Shown here: positions 1-7,953 of the stretch, piece by piece
How positions within the stretch are numbered: position 1 is the first letter of the stretch
Layout of the letters: every line of letters begins with the position of its first letter
Assembly: GCA_910585525.1 (NCBI GenBank)
Contig: CAJUFR010000024.1
Span: 1-31,015, forward strand
Direction: 5' to 3'
Length of the DNA stretch: 31,015 bases
From: an uncultured Angelakisella sp.
Lineage (GTDB): Bacteria; Bacillota; Clostridia; Oscillospirales; Ruminococcaceae
Made by a program: the position numbers and the translations under genes
Notes under the pieces: generated by a model
Told to the model about the DNA's origin: nothing
Database searches by the model: none
The model's input: only the letters and a program-made list of their open reading frames with translations

Positions 1-28
1 ATGCCATGCGGGTTTATCCGCATGGCAT
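1..28 (-). terminator. Terminator stem of tRNA-Leu, cut by window edge
   Basis: Positions 1-11 and 18-28 are perfect reverse complements (11 bp) around a 6-nt loop at 12-17. The hairpin lies 20 bases beyond the 3' CCA end of the minus-strand tRNA-Leu, where an intrinsic terminator is expected. The U-run that would confirm it would lie outside the window. Confidence 0.65.
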
Positions 29-47
29 CTAAAGTGTTTGGGTTAGT

Positions 48-134
48 TGGTGCGGATAGCAGGACTTGAACCTGTATGAGTGTAACCTCACTAGAACCTG
101 AATCTAGCGCGTCTGCCAATTCCGCCATATCCGC
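48..134 (-). tRNA. tRNA-Leu (anticodon CAG)
   Basis: Read on the minus strand, this folds into a class II (long variable arm) tRNA. The acceptor stem GCGGATA (134-128) pairs with TATCCGC (58-52), followed by discriminator A (51) and an encoded CCA (50-48). The anticodon stem CTAGA/TCTAG (107-103 and 95-91) encloses the loop TTCAGGT, giving anticodon CAG at 100-98, which reads the CUG leucine codon. The T-arm carries GGTTCAAGTCC. The long variable arm and Leu-type D-loop agree with leucine identity. CUG is heavily used in the genes of this window. Confidence 0.95.
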
Positions 135-163
135 ACATGCGACCAATCGCTTGGTGCTTTGTT

Positions 164-192
164 ATTATAGCAAACCGCCTTGCAAATGTCAA
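164..192 (-). promoter_or_regulatory. Sigma-70 promoter of tRNA-Leu
   Basis: On the minus strand, a -35 box TTGACA (192-187) is separated by exactly 17 bp from a -10 box TATAAT (169-164). Both boxes match consensus perfectly. Transcription should start near 157, about 23 nt before the mature tRNA 5' end at 134. A consensus promoter fits a stable RNA gene. Confidence 0.9.
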
Positions 193-557
193 CACCCTGC
201 GGCAAATTTTTTCTCTGTCCGCCGATGCCAGGGGAAAAACGGCCCGGGAACCGGCGGAGAAGGTGCCGGATGATACTGATATTTAATAAGGTTGCGCCTG
301 GTTTCTGTGTTAAAATAAAGAGAGGAGATGCTCAAAAAAATACAACTACCTTGACAGTCAAGGGAAAAATTGAAAGAATCGCTGTCCTATCTTGCAAAAA
401 AAGGCGGTCATACCCTCTGTTTCATGGATATATCGGCGAAATTATGAGAAATGACAGCCAAGTTCTTGACCGATGGCGCTTTATTGTGATATAGTATGAA
501 ATAAATTATTTCAAGTGGAGCCTTTGGGCTTTGCATATTTTGAGGAGAGTGACACGG
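193..557. other. Intergenic region between tRNA-Leu and oppB
   Basis: These 365 nt lie between the tRNA promoter and the oppB start. The region is more AT-rich than its surroundings. It holds the oppB-proximal promoter (466-495), a perfect short palindrome CCTTGA-CAG-TCAAGG at 349-363 that overlaps a second possible -35 box, and no convincing coding sequence. Short open frames here lack a usable ribosome binding site and any recognisable protein. I see no riboswitch or T-box that I can name. Confidence 0.6.
466..495 (+). promoter_or_regulatory. Probable promoter of the opp operon
   Basis: A -35 box TTGACC (466-471) and a -10 box TATAGT (490-495) are separated by 18 bp. The predicted start near 502 gives a short leader of about 55 nt before the TTG start of oppB at 558. 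A second, weaker possibility upstream is TTGACA (351-356) with AAGAAT (374-379), spacing 17. Confidence 0.7.
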
Positions 558-1475
558 TTGAGCAAATACATTATCAAGCGTATCGCCCTGGGGGTCCTCA
601 GTGTGTTCATCGTTGCGACCTTGACCTTCTTCCTGATGAACCTGGTCCCCGGCGGCCCCTTTGTGGCGGAAAAGTCCATCAGTAAGGCGGCCCAGGAGGC
701 GCTGGCTGCCAAGTTCGGCCTGGATAAGCCCCTCCACCAGCGGTACCTCACCTACATGACCGATTTCCTCCACGGGGACATGGGCTTCAGCCTGCGGCAG
801 AGGGGACGGACCGTCTCGGATATCATCTTCTCCAAGTTCCCGGTCTCGGCCCGGCTGGCCGGCATCGCCGTGGTGGTGGCCCTCTGTCTGGGCATCCCCA
901 TGGGGTGCGTCTCCGCCTACAACCGGGGCAAGCTGCCGGATAATATCATCATCGTCCTGGGGACCTGCGGTATCGCCATCCCCAGCTTTATCAGCAGCGT
1001 ACTATTATTATATACCTTCGGCAGCAAGCTGAACATCCTGCCTACGGTGGGTCTCAACGAGCTTTCCGCCTACATCATGCCGGTGACCGCCCTGGCCATC
1101 TACCCCACCGCCTACATCACCCGGCTGATGCGCTCCAGCCTGCTGGACGTCATGGGCCAGGATTACATCCGCACCGCCAAGGCCAAGGGCCTGTCCAGCT
1201 TCATGACCCTGTTTAAGCACGCCCTCCGCAACGCCATCCTGCCGGTCATCGCCTATGTTGGCCCGATGCTGGCGTCGCTGATGACCGGCTCCTTCGTGGT
1301 GGAGAAGATCTTCACCATCCCCGGCCTGGGGCGGGAGTTCGTCTCCTCTATCACCAACCGGGACTACACCATGATCATGGGCACCACCATCATTTTGGCG
1401 TCCCTGGTCATCCTGGCCAACGTCATCGTGGATATCCTGTACAAGGTCGTTGACCCCCGCATCAAGCTGAATTAG
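558..1475 (+). CDS. oppB: Oligopeptide/dipeptide ABC transporter permease, OppB/DppB type
   Basis: This 305-residue protein is the first of two membrane subunits of a peptide importer. The N-terminal hydrophobic segment (about residues 8-30), the periplasmic-type loop with GFSLRQRG, and several further membrane helices match the OppB/DppB family in order and length. The cytoplasmic EAA loop that contacts the ATPases is visible around DYIRTAKAKGLSS. I start it at TTG 558 rather than further upstream. A good GGAGAG ribosome binding site (544-549) sits 8 nt before it, and family members begin with MxKYIIKR-like sequence. It is followed after 20 nt by oppC and is the first gene of oppBCDFA, presumably driven by the promoter at 466-495. 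Confidence 0.93.
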   Translation: MSKYIIKRIALGVLSVFIVATLTFFLMNLVPGGPFVAEKSISKAAQEALAAKFGLDKPLHQRYLTYMTDFLHGDMGFSLRQRGRTVSDIIFSKFPVSARLAGIAVVVALCLGIPMGCVSAYNRGKLPDNIIIVLGTCGIAIPSFISSVLLLYTFGSKLNILPTVGLNELSAYIMPVTALAIYPTAYITRLMRSSLLDVMGQDYIRTAKAKGLSSFMTLFKHALRNAILPVIAYVGPMLASLMTGSFVVEKIFTIPGLGREFVSSITNRDYTMIMGTTIILASLVILANVIVDILYKVVDPRIKLN

Positions 1476-1495
1476 TGGAAAGGAGGAAAAGTACC

Positions 1496-2533
1496 ATGAA
1501 CGAAACGATAGACACCAAGCTGACACTGGACGACTTTTCCCCCGCCACCTCCGACGAGAAGCAGAGCCTTGTCGTCATGCGGGAGAGCGTCAACTTCTGG
1601 ATGGACGGCCTGCGCCGCCTGCGGAAGAACAAGATCGCCATGGTCAGCCTTTTCTTCATCCTGCTCATCGTGGTGTTTGCCTACGTGCTGCCCAGCTTCT
1701 GGCCCTATACCTACGACCAGCAGATCAAGTACAGCGAGAACCTCTCCGCCTTTGAGTACGGCAAGACCGAACTCCAGCGCATCGAGGCGGGGGAGAAGGT
1801 GTTCCCCCACATCTGCGGCACCGACAAGCTGGGCCGTGACTTCGCCGTGCGGCTGATGATGGCCACCCGCATCAGCCTGACGGTGGGCATCATGTGCTCC
1901 ATCCTGGTGCTGCTCATCGGCGCCACCTTCGGGGCGGTGGCCGGTTTTGCCGGCGGCTGGGTGGACAACATCATGATGCGGTTCACCGACGTCCTTTACA
2001 CCATACCGGATATCCTGCTGATCATCCTGCTGTCCATGTCCCTGCGGCCGCAGCTGGAGGAACTTGCCACCCACGCCGGCTTTGAGTGGATGCAGAAGGT
2101 GGGGCCCAACCTTATCGCCATGTTCATCGTCTTTGCCCTGCTGTACTGGGTCAGCATGGCCCGTATCACCCGGAGCCAGGTGCTGGTGCTGAAGGAATCC
2201 GAGTACGTCACCGCCGCCCGGGCCCTGGGGGCCGGCAGCTGGCGGATCATCTCGAAGCACCTTCTCACCAACTGCATCGGCACCCTTATCGTCACCACCA
2301 CCCTCCAGATCCCTTCCGCTATCTTCACCGAAAGCTACCTCAGCTTCCTGGGCCTTGGCGTCGCGGCGCCGATGCCCTCCCTGGGGTCCCTGGCCACCGA
2401 CGCGGTGAAGGGGATGAATACCTATCCCCACCTGCTGCTGCTGCCGGCCATTATGATCAGCGTCACCATCCTGGTGTTCAACCTGTTCGGCGACGGCCTG
2501 CGGGACGCCTTCGACCCGAAGCTGAAGAATTAA
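1496..2533 (+). CDS. oppC: Oligopeptide/dipeptide ABC transporter permease, OppC/DppC type
   Basis: This 345-residue protein is the second inner-membrane subunit of the peptide importer. It has the OppC-specific cytoplasmic N-terminal extension, a first membrane helix near residues 48-68, and then the conserved GTDKLGRD segment. The BPD_transp_1 core follows, with the EAA loop around YVTAARALGAGSWRI and a C-terminal end in DGLRDAFDPKLKN, typical of the family. The start at ATG 1496 has an AAAGGAGG site (1479-1486). It lies between oppB and oppD with short gaps, so it is co-transcribed and should assemble with OppB as a heterodimer. Confidence 0.94.
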   Translation: MNETIDTKLTLDDFSPATSDEKQSLVVMRESVNFWMDGLRRLRKNKIAMVSLFFILLIVVFAYVLPSFWPYTYDQQIKYSENLSAFEYGKTELQRIEAGEKVFPHICGTDKLGRDFAVRLMMATRISLTVGIMCSILVLLIGATFGAVAGFAGGWVDNIMMRFTDVLYTIPDILLIILLSMSLRPQLEELATHAGFEWMQKVGPNLIAMFIVFALLYWVSMARITRSQVLVLKESEYVTAARALGAGSWRIISKHLLTNCIGTLIVTTTLQIPSAIFTESYLSFLGLGVAAPMPSLGSLATDAVKGMNTYPHLLLLPAIMISVTILVFNLFGDGLRDAFDPKLKN

Positions 2534-2549
2534 GAGAGGGGGAAGAGAT

Positions 2550-3560
2550 ATGAGCGAAAAGCTACTGGAGATCAAAGACGAGCGGCTCTCCTTCTTTACC
2601 CCCGCGGGGGAGGTCAAGGCCCTGAACGGCGTTTCCTTTTCCATGGAGGAAGGGGAGGTGCTGGGCATCGTGGGGGAATCCGGCTCCGGCAAGTCGGTGA
2701 CCGCCTACTCCATCATGGGGCTCACCGCCTACCCCGGCAAACTCATCGGCGGCACCATCCGCTTTAACGGCCACCAGGTGGACCAGATGACCGAAAGGGA
2801 GTTCCGCAAGATGCGGGGGAACGAGGTCTCCATCATCTTCCAGGACCCCATGACCAGCCTGAACCCGGTGTACACCATCGGCAACCAGATCATGGAGGTC
2901 ATCCGGCTGCACACCGACAAGACCCCGGAGCAGGCCAAGGACCGGGCCCGGGAACTGCTGGAGTTGGTGGGCATCAACGAGCCGGAAAAGCGGCTGAAGC
3001 AGTACCCCCACGAGCTTTCCGGCGGCATGCGCCAGCGGGTGATGATCGCCATCGCCCTGGCCTGCGAGCCCAAGCTGCTCATCGCCGATGAGCCCACCAC
3101 CGCCCTGGATGTCACCATCCAGGCCCAGATCCTGGAACTGATGCAGGAGCTGCGGAAAAAGCTGGGGATGAGCATCATCATGATCACCCATGACCTGGGG
3201 GTGGTGGCCAGCATGTGCGAGCGCATCGCCGTCATGTACGCCGGCCACATTGTGGAGTACGGCACCACCGACGAGATATTCTACGAGCCCAGCCACGAGT
3301 ACACCAAGGGCCTTATCAACTCCATCCCCAAGCTGACCACCGAGGAATCGGAACGGCTGGTGCCCATCGAGGGGCAGCCGGTGGACCTTTTGAACCCCCC
3401 GGAGGGCTGTCCCTTCGCCCCCCGGTGCGAAAACTGCATGAAGATCTGCCTGAGCAAGATGCCCCCCCGCACCCAGCTGAGCGACACCCATTACAGCCAC
3501 TGCTGGCTGCGGCAGAAGGAAGCCTTTGAGGCCAAGAAGGAAGGAGGGAAAGCGGTATGA
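2550..3560 (+). CDS. oppD: Oligopeptide ABC transporter ATP-binding protein OppD/DppD
   Basis: This 336-residue protein is the first of two ATPases that power peptide import on the cytoplasmic face. The Walker A motif GESGSGKS is near residue 45, the Q-loop is in IIFQDPMTSLNP, and the ABC signature LSGGMRQRV and Walker B LLIADEPTTALD follow in the normal order. The C-terminal oligopeptide/dipeptide domain (roughly residues 235-325) carries the family's cysteine-containing segment GCPFAPRCENCMKIC. The start at ATG 2550 is preceded by GAGAGGGGG. The stop codon overlaps the oppF start in an ATGA, indicating translational coupling. Confidence 0.95.
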   Translation: MSEKLLEIKDERLSFFTPAGEVKALNGVSFSMEEGEVLGIVGESGSGKSVTAYSIMGLTAYPGKLIGGTIRFNGHQVDQMTEREFRKMRGNEVSIIFQDPMTSLNPVYTIGNQIMEVIRLHTDKTPEQAKDRARELLELVGINEPEKRLKQYPHELSGGMRQRVMIAIALACEPKLLIADEPTTALDVTIQAQILELMQELRKKLGMSIIMITHDLGVVASMCERIAVMYAGHIVEYGTTDEIFYEPSHEYTKGLINSIPKLTTEESERLVPIEGQPVDLLNPPEGCPFAPRCENCMKICLSKMPPRTQLSDTHYSHCWLRQKEAFEAKKEGGKAV

Positions 3561-4654
3561 GCGGGGAGAGGAACCTCATCGAGATACAGCACCTCCAGCA
3601 GTACTTCCCCGCCGGGGGACATGGCGCCAACAAGCGGTATGTCCAGGCGGTGGACGACGTTTCCCTCTTTATCCGCAAGGGGGAGACCCTGGGCCTGGTG
3701 GGGGAATCCGGCTGCGGCAAGACCACCGTGGGCCGCACCATGCTCCGCCTGTACGAGCCTACCGACGGCCGCATCATCTACGACGGCAAGGTGATCTTTG
3801 ACAGCGGCAAGTGCCCCCTCCAGGACGAGGAGGGCAGGCCGGTGCTGGACGGGAACGGCAACCCCAAAACAGGCCAAAAGATCGCCCTGGATATGCTGCC
3901 CTACCGGCGGAAGATGCAGATCGTCTTTCAGGACCCCTACGCCAGCCTGGACCCCCGGATGACCATTGGGGACATCGTGGGGGAATCCATCGACATCCAC
4001 AAACTCTGTTCCAGCAAGCAGGAGCGCCACGACCGGATCATCTCCCTGCTGGAGCGGGTGGGACTGAACAGCGAGCACGCCAACCGCTACCCCCACGAGT
4101 TTTCCGGCGGCCAGCGGCAGCGTGTGGGCATCGCCCGGGCGCTGGCGGTACACCCGGAATTCATCGTCTGCGACGAGCCGGTGTCCGCCCTGGACGTTTC
4201 CATCCAGGCCCAGGTGGTGAACATGTTCGAGGACCTGCAAAAGGAAATGGGCCTTACCTACCTGTTCATCGCCCACGACCTCAGCGTGGTGAAGCATATC
4301 TCCAACCGCATCGGGGTGATGTACCTGGGCAAGCTGGTGGAGTTGGCGGACAGCTTTGAACTCATCGCCCACAGCGTCCATCCCTACACCCGCAGCCTCA
4401 TCTCCGCCATCCCGGTGGCGGACCCCCGCATCGCCCGGGCCTCCAAGCGCATCCCCCTCCAGGGGGACGTGCCCAGCCCCCTGAATCCCCCCAGCGGCTG
4501 CCGCTTCCGCACCCGGTGTCCCTACGCCAACCAGCGGTGCGCCGAGGAGGTGCCCGAGTTCCGGGAGGTCAGCGCCGGCCACTGGGCCGCCTGCCACCAC
4601 CTGGACAAGGTGGAGGGGGAGATGACCCCGGTCTACCCCGTCACCATGGGGTAA
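3557..4654 (+). CDS. oppF: Oligopeptide ABC transporter ATP-binding protein OppF/DppF
   Basis: This 365-residue protein is the second ATPase of the peptide importer. Walker A is GESGCGKT, the signature is FSGGQRQRVGIARAL, and Walker B is FIVCDEPVSALDVS. A C-terminal oligopeptide domain ends with GCRFRTRCPYANQRC. It starts by a 4-nt ATGA overlap with oppD. Between Walker A and the Q-loop (about residues 82-110) there is a hydrophilic insertion of roughly 25 residues, rich in Gly, Asp, Asn and Lys, that I do not expect in textbook OppF. The rest has normal length. The catalytic motifs are intact, so it should be an active ATPase. Confidence 0.94.
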   Translation: MSGERNLIEIQHLQQYFPAGGHGANKRYVQAVDDVSLFIRKGETLGLVGESGCGKTTVGRTMLRLYEPTDGRIIYDGKVIFDSGKCPLQDEEGRPVLDGNGNPKTGQKIALDMLPYRRKMQIVFQDPYASLDPRMTIGDIVGESIDIHKLCSSKQERHDRIISLLERVGLNSEHANRYPHEFSGGQRQRVGIARALAVHPEFIVCDEPVSALDVSIQAQVVNMFEDLQKEMGLTYLFIAHDLSVVKHISNRIGVMYLGKLVELADSFELIAHSVHPYTRSLISAIPVADPRIARASKRIPLQGDVPSPLNPPSGCRFRTRCPYANQRCAEEVPEFREVSAGHWAACHHLDKVEGEMTPVYPVTMG

Positions 4655-4662
4655 GCAAAAAA

Positions 4663-4712
4663 TTTCTGCCCAAGGGCAGAAAAAGACCCGTTCATCCCAT
4701 TCCCATGGGATG
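4663..4712. promoter_or_regulatory. Two intercistronic hairpins between oppF and oppA
   Basis: Hairpin 1 pairs TTTCTGCC (4663-4670) with GGCAGAAA (4675-4682) around a 4-nt loop. Hairpin 2 pairs CATCCCA (4693-4699) with TGGGATG (4706-4712). On the plus strand neither is followed by a U-run. Hairpin 1 is flanked on its 5' side by an A-run, so only minus-strand transcripts would see a terminator there. In the plus-strand mRNA these most likely act as RNA-stability or processing elements separating oppBCDF from the more abundant receptor transcript. Confidence 0.5.
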
Positions 4713-4810
4713 ATGCGCCCTGACAACGGTATTTCCTGTGTATTCGGCACAGTGAAAATACAGCGGCAGGGGAGACCCTTCCGCCAAATAAACAATATGG
4801 AGATGAAAGA

Positions 4811-6556
4811 ATGAACACAAAGAAACTTCTTGCGCTGCTCCTGGCTGCCCTGATGGTCGTCGCGATGGCGGCCTGCAACGGCGGCGGGAACAACAGCAGC
4901 ACCCCTGCTGCCCCCGACGGCAGCAGCGCCCCGGAGGGCAGCGACGCCCCCGACGCCACCCCCACCGTGGCGAATGAGTTCACCGTCCAGATCGGCCCCA
5001 ACCCCGAGACCCTGGACCCCGCTCTGAACAGCGCTGTGGACGGCGGCAATATGCTGATCACCCTCTTCGAGACCCTGCTCATCATCGACGAGAACCTGGA
5101 GGTGCAGCCCGGCCAGGCCGAAAGCTACACTGTCAGCGACGACGGTCTCACCTGGACCTTCACCATGCGTGACGGCCTCAAGTGGTCCGACGGCAGCGAC
5201 CTGACCGCCAAGGACTTTGAGTACAGCTTCAAGCGTCTGGCGGATGTCAACCTGGCTGCTCCCTACGGCGAGACCGTTATCGGCATGGTGGACGGCTACA
5301 CCGCCGCTATCGGCAACCCCGACGAGGACGGCAACATGACCACCGAGCCCGACGTTGAACTGCTCAACGTCAAGGCCAGCGACGATGGCAAGACCCTGAC
5401 CGTGGTCCTGTCCTATCCCTGCTCTTACTTTGACAAGCTGGTTGCCTTCGGCACCATGAGCCCTGTCCAGCAGGCCACTGTGGAGGCCAACGGCGACGCC
5501 TGGGCTGTGGACCCCGCCACCTACGTCTGCAACGGCCCCTACATGATCAGCGAGTGGGTCCCCGGCGAGCGCATCGTTTGCAAGAAGAACCCCAACTACA
5601 ACGGCGGCTGGGATTCCTCCAAGATCGTTTCCGAGACCATCAACTTCCTGCTGCTGGAGGATTCCAGCGCCTCCTTCGCCGCCTATAACAGCGGCACCGC
5701 CCAGCTGATCAAGGATGTCCCCACCGAGGAGATCCCCAGCCTGACCAAGGCGGAGGACGGCGGCGACTTCTATATTGACACCATCCTGGGCACCTACTAC
5801 GTTTCCATGAACGACGCCATCGCTCCCTTCAACGATGTCAACGTCCGTAAGGCCCTGAACCTGGCCATCGACCGTGACTACATCGCCAACGTCATCATGC
5901 AGGGCACCTACAGCCCCGCCTACAACTTTGTTGGCCCCGGCGTCACCGACGCTTCCGGCATGTTCTTTGACAACTCCCTGGCCGCCAACGGTGGCAAGAC
6001 CTACATCAGCGAGGACTACGAGGAGAACAAGAAGCTGGCCCAGGAGGCTCTGGCCGCTGCCGGGTATCCGGGTGGCGAAGGCTTCCCCACCATCACCTAC
6101 TCCACCAACGACACCGGTTACCACGTGGCTGTTGCCGAGTACCTCCAGAGCTGCTACAAAGAGGTCCTGGGCATCACCATGAACATCGACCGTGTTGAGT
6201 GGGCCTCCTTCACCCCCCTGCGCCGGGCCGGTGACTACCAGATGTCCCGTAACGGCTGGGTCATGGACTACAACGACGCTTCCAACATCATCGAACTGCT
6301 GTACTCCACCAACGGCAACAACGACGGTAAGTACAAGAGCGCCACCTTCGACGCCGCCATCGACGCTTCCCGTGTCGCCGACCAGGATGAGCACTTCAAG
6401 GCCCTGCACGAGGCCGAGAAGATCATGCACGAGGACTTCGCCTGCATCCCCGTTGCCTACTACAACGACTTCTGGCTCCAGAGCCCCTCCCTGAAGGGCA
6501 CCTGGCACAGCCCCTACGGCTACTGGTACCTGCAGTACGGCTACGTGGAGGAGTGA
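4811..6556 (+). CDS. oppA: Oligopeptide-binding lipoprotein, SBP family 5 (OppA type)
   Basis: This 581-residue protein is the extracellular receptor that delivers peptides to OppBCDF. It has a lipoprotein signal peptide with lipobox AMAAC (Cys22), then a low-complexity Gly/Asn/Ser/Ala linker to about residue 55. The family-5 fold follows, with the recognisable segment TWTFTMRDGLKWSDG and a DFEYSFKRL-type motif. The start at ATG 4811 has a GGAG site 8-11 nt upstream. Its codon use differs slightly from its neighbours (more C/T-ending optimal codons such as GTT and CGT), as expected for a highly expressed binding protein. It is the last gene before a strong terminator at 6591-6623. Confidence 0.94.
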   Translation: MNTKKLLALLLAALMVVAMAACNGGGNNSSTPAAPDGSSAPEGSDAPDATPTVANEFTVQIGPNPETLDPALNSAVDGGNMLITLFETLLIIDENLEVQPGQAESYTVSDDGLTWTFTMRDGLKWSDGSDLTAKDFEYSFKRLADVNLAAPYGETVIGMVDGYTAAIGNPDEDGNMTTEPDVELLNVKASDDGKTLTVVLSYPCSYFDKLVAFGTMSPVQQATVEANGDAWAVDPATYVCNGPYMISEWVPGERIVCKKNPNYNGGWDSSKIVSETINFLLLEDSSASFAAYNSGTAQLIKDVPTEEIPSLTKAEDGGDFYIDTILGTYYVSMNDAIAPFNDVNVRKALNLAIDRDYIANVIMQGTYSPAYNFVGPGVTDASGMFFDNSLAANGGKTYISEDYEENKKLAQEALAAAGYPGGEGFPTITYSTNDTGYHVAVAEYLQSCYKEVLGITMNIDRVEWASFTPLRRAGDYQMSRNGWVMDYNDASNIIELLYSTNGNNDGKYKSATFDAAIDASRVADQDEHFKALHEAEKIMHEDFACIPVAYYNDFWLQSPSLKGTWHSPYGYWYLQYGYVEE

Positions 6557-6590
6557 TCCCCCCGGCAGCGTGTAACGCGACCGAAAAAAA

Positions 6591-6623
6591 CAGCCCCCAC
6601 CCGGAAGGGTGGGGGCTGTTTTT
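6591..6623. terminator. Bidirectional intrinsic terminator after oppA
   Basis: A 12-bp perfect stem (6591-6602 with 6607-6618) has a GGAA loop. It is flanked by an A-run on the left and TTTTT (6619-6623) on the right, so it terminates transcripts from both strands. It sits between the convergent oppA (plus) and solute-binding protein gene (minus). Confidence 0.93.
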
Positions 6624-6630
6624 GGCTTGG

Positions 6631-7950
6631 TTACTTGGCAAGGGTCTCCGCCTGGAGTTGGTCGAACCGGGCCATACATTCGTCCACGGTGGCGCCGGCC
6701 AGCAGTTCCCGGACGATGATGCAGGTGTTGCCCCATTGTTCCAGCTTCATCCCGGCGTTGGAGCCCAGGACGTAGTAGTTCTGCTGGATGCGGTCGTTCA
6801 GCGGTTTTAATGCGGGGATGCAGTCGGCTTCCACATTCTTGGAGGAGGAGATGACCTTGTTGACATTGGTGTAGGTCCGCAGCGCCTCGTCGGAGAGGAT
6901 GACATCCAGGGCGGCCATGGCGTCCTCCATGTGCTGGCTGTTGGCCCCGATGCCGAAGCCGGTGGTGGGCATCACCGGCATCTGGCCCAGGTGGCTGGGC
7001 AGTCCCACCACCTGCATCTCAAAGTCCGGGGCGCCGTAGGCGGTGTCGGTGTTGGCCGCCCCCCAGTAGGCCATGACGATGGGGGTGCGCTGGGCCATGA
7101 AGTCCGGGCCCTCCCCCTCGATGGCCTCGCTGACCAACGCCTTTTCCGGGTCGATGTAGCCGTGGTCGATCAGCTGCTGCAAAAACTCGAAGCCGGGGCG
7201 CATGTAATCGCTGTACTTGGCCTCCCCGCTGTTCAGCGCGGCGATCTCCCGGGCGGTGTTGCCGCCGTTGTACAGGTCGGCGTAGGCGATGGCAAGGACG
7301 AATACCTCCAGCCACCAGCGGTTGGCCCCCACCGGGGTCTGGTAGCCGTTTTGCTGGAACACCTGGCAGCATTCCAGGAATTCCTCCGGGGTGTTGGGGG
7401 GCTCCAGCCCGTATTTTTTGAACAGGTCCATGTTGAGGAAGAGACCGTAGGCCACCATCTCCTGGGGGATGGCCACCAGTTTGCCGTCCACCGTGTTGGC
7501 CACCTTCACAACCTCCCGGAGGTTTTTAGCACACTCCAGGCCGGAAAGGTCGGCCAACTCCCCCTCCTCCCCCAGTATCTGGATGACGTCCGGGTTCAGC
7601 AGGTAGATATCGTCCATATTGCTCCGAACCCGGTCGAGGGTGACGTCGTCGTAGGTCTTATCCTGGTAGTCCTCCGCCGTGTAGGTCCGGTAGGCCACCG
7701 TGACCCCCAGCTGTTCCTCCGCCATGGCGATGGTCAGGTCAAAGGCGTTCCGGGCGACGTTCTCCACCCCGGGGAGGGTTTTTTCCATGGGGCTGAAGAG
7801 GTTCACCGGCCGTTCCTCCCCCGCCTGGGAGGTGATGAGGTTTTTGTCGCCCTGCTGGCCGCCCCCGCAGGAGATCATGGACAGCGCCATCGTCCCCGCC
7901 AGGCAGGCCGCCGCCAGCCGTTGCAGATATCGTTTGTGTTGCAGTTTCAT
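6631..7950 (-). CDS. Extracellular solute-binding lipoprotein, family 1
   Basis: This 439-residue protein carries a lipoprotein signal peptide with lipobox SMISC (Cys28) and a Gly/Gln-rich linker. Its organisation is that of family-1 (sugar-type) solute-binding proteins, with motifs such as VDGKLVAIPQEM, LFKKYGLEPPNTPEEFLECC and MPTTGFGIG. The ATG at 7950 lies 3 nt after the stop of the upstream kinase gene, with its ribosome binding site (AAAGGA) inside the kinase's last codons, so the two are translationally coupled. No ABC permease or ATPase gene accompanies it. I infer that it may act as a ligand receptor for the kinase rather than as a transporter component. The ligand is unknown. Confidence 0.85.
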   Translation of the reverse strand: MKLQHKRYLQRLAAACLAGTMALSMISCGGGQQGDKNLITSQAGEERPVNLFSPMEKTLPGVENVARNAFDLTIAMAEEQLGVTVAYRTYTAEDYQDKTYDDVTLDRVRSNMDDIYLLNPDVIQILGEEGELADLSGLECAKNLREVVKVANTVDGKLVAIPQEMVAYGLFLNMDLFKKYGLEPPNTPEEFLECCQVFQQNGYQTPVGANRWWLEVFVLAIAYADLYNGGNTAREIAALNSGEAKYSDYMRPGFEFLQQLIDHGYIDPEKALVSEAIEGEGPDFMAQRTPIVMAYWGAANTDTAYGAPDFEMQVVGLPSHLGQMPVMPTTGFGIGANSQHMEDAMAALDVILSDEALRTYTNVNKVISSSKNVEADCIPALKPLNDRIQQNYYVLGSNAGMKLEQWGNTCIIVRELLAGATVDECMARFDQLQAETLAK

Positions 7951-7953
7951 GGG

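Noticed and set aside
328..354. Short leader peptide (ATG CTC AAA ... TGA)
   Set aside because: The purine-rich stretch abuts the ATG with no spacer, it lies upstream of the main promoter, and the eight-codon peptide has no amino-acid bias suggesting attenuation.
3491..6736. Long minus-strand open frame across oppF and oppA
   Set aside because: Shadow of the opp genes; Val/Gly/His-rich and without a start context or recognisable domain.
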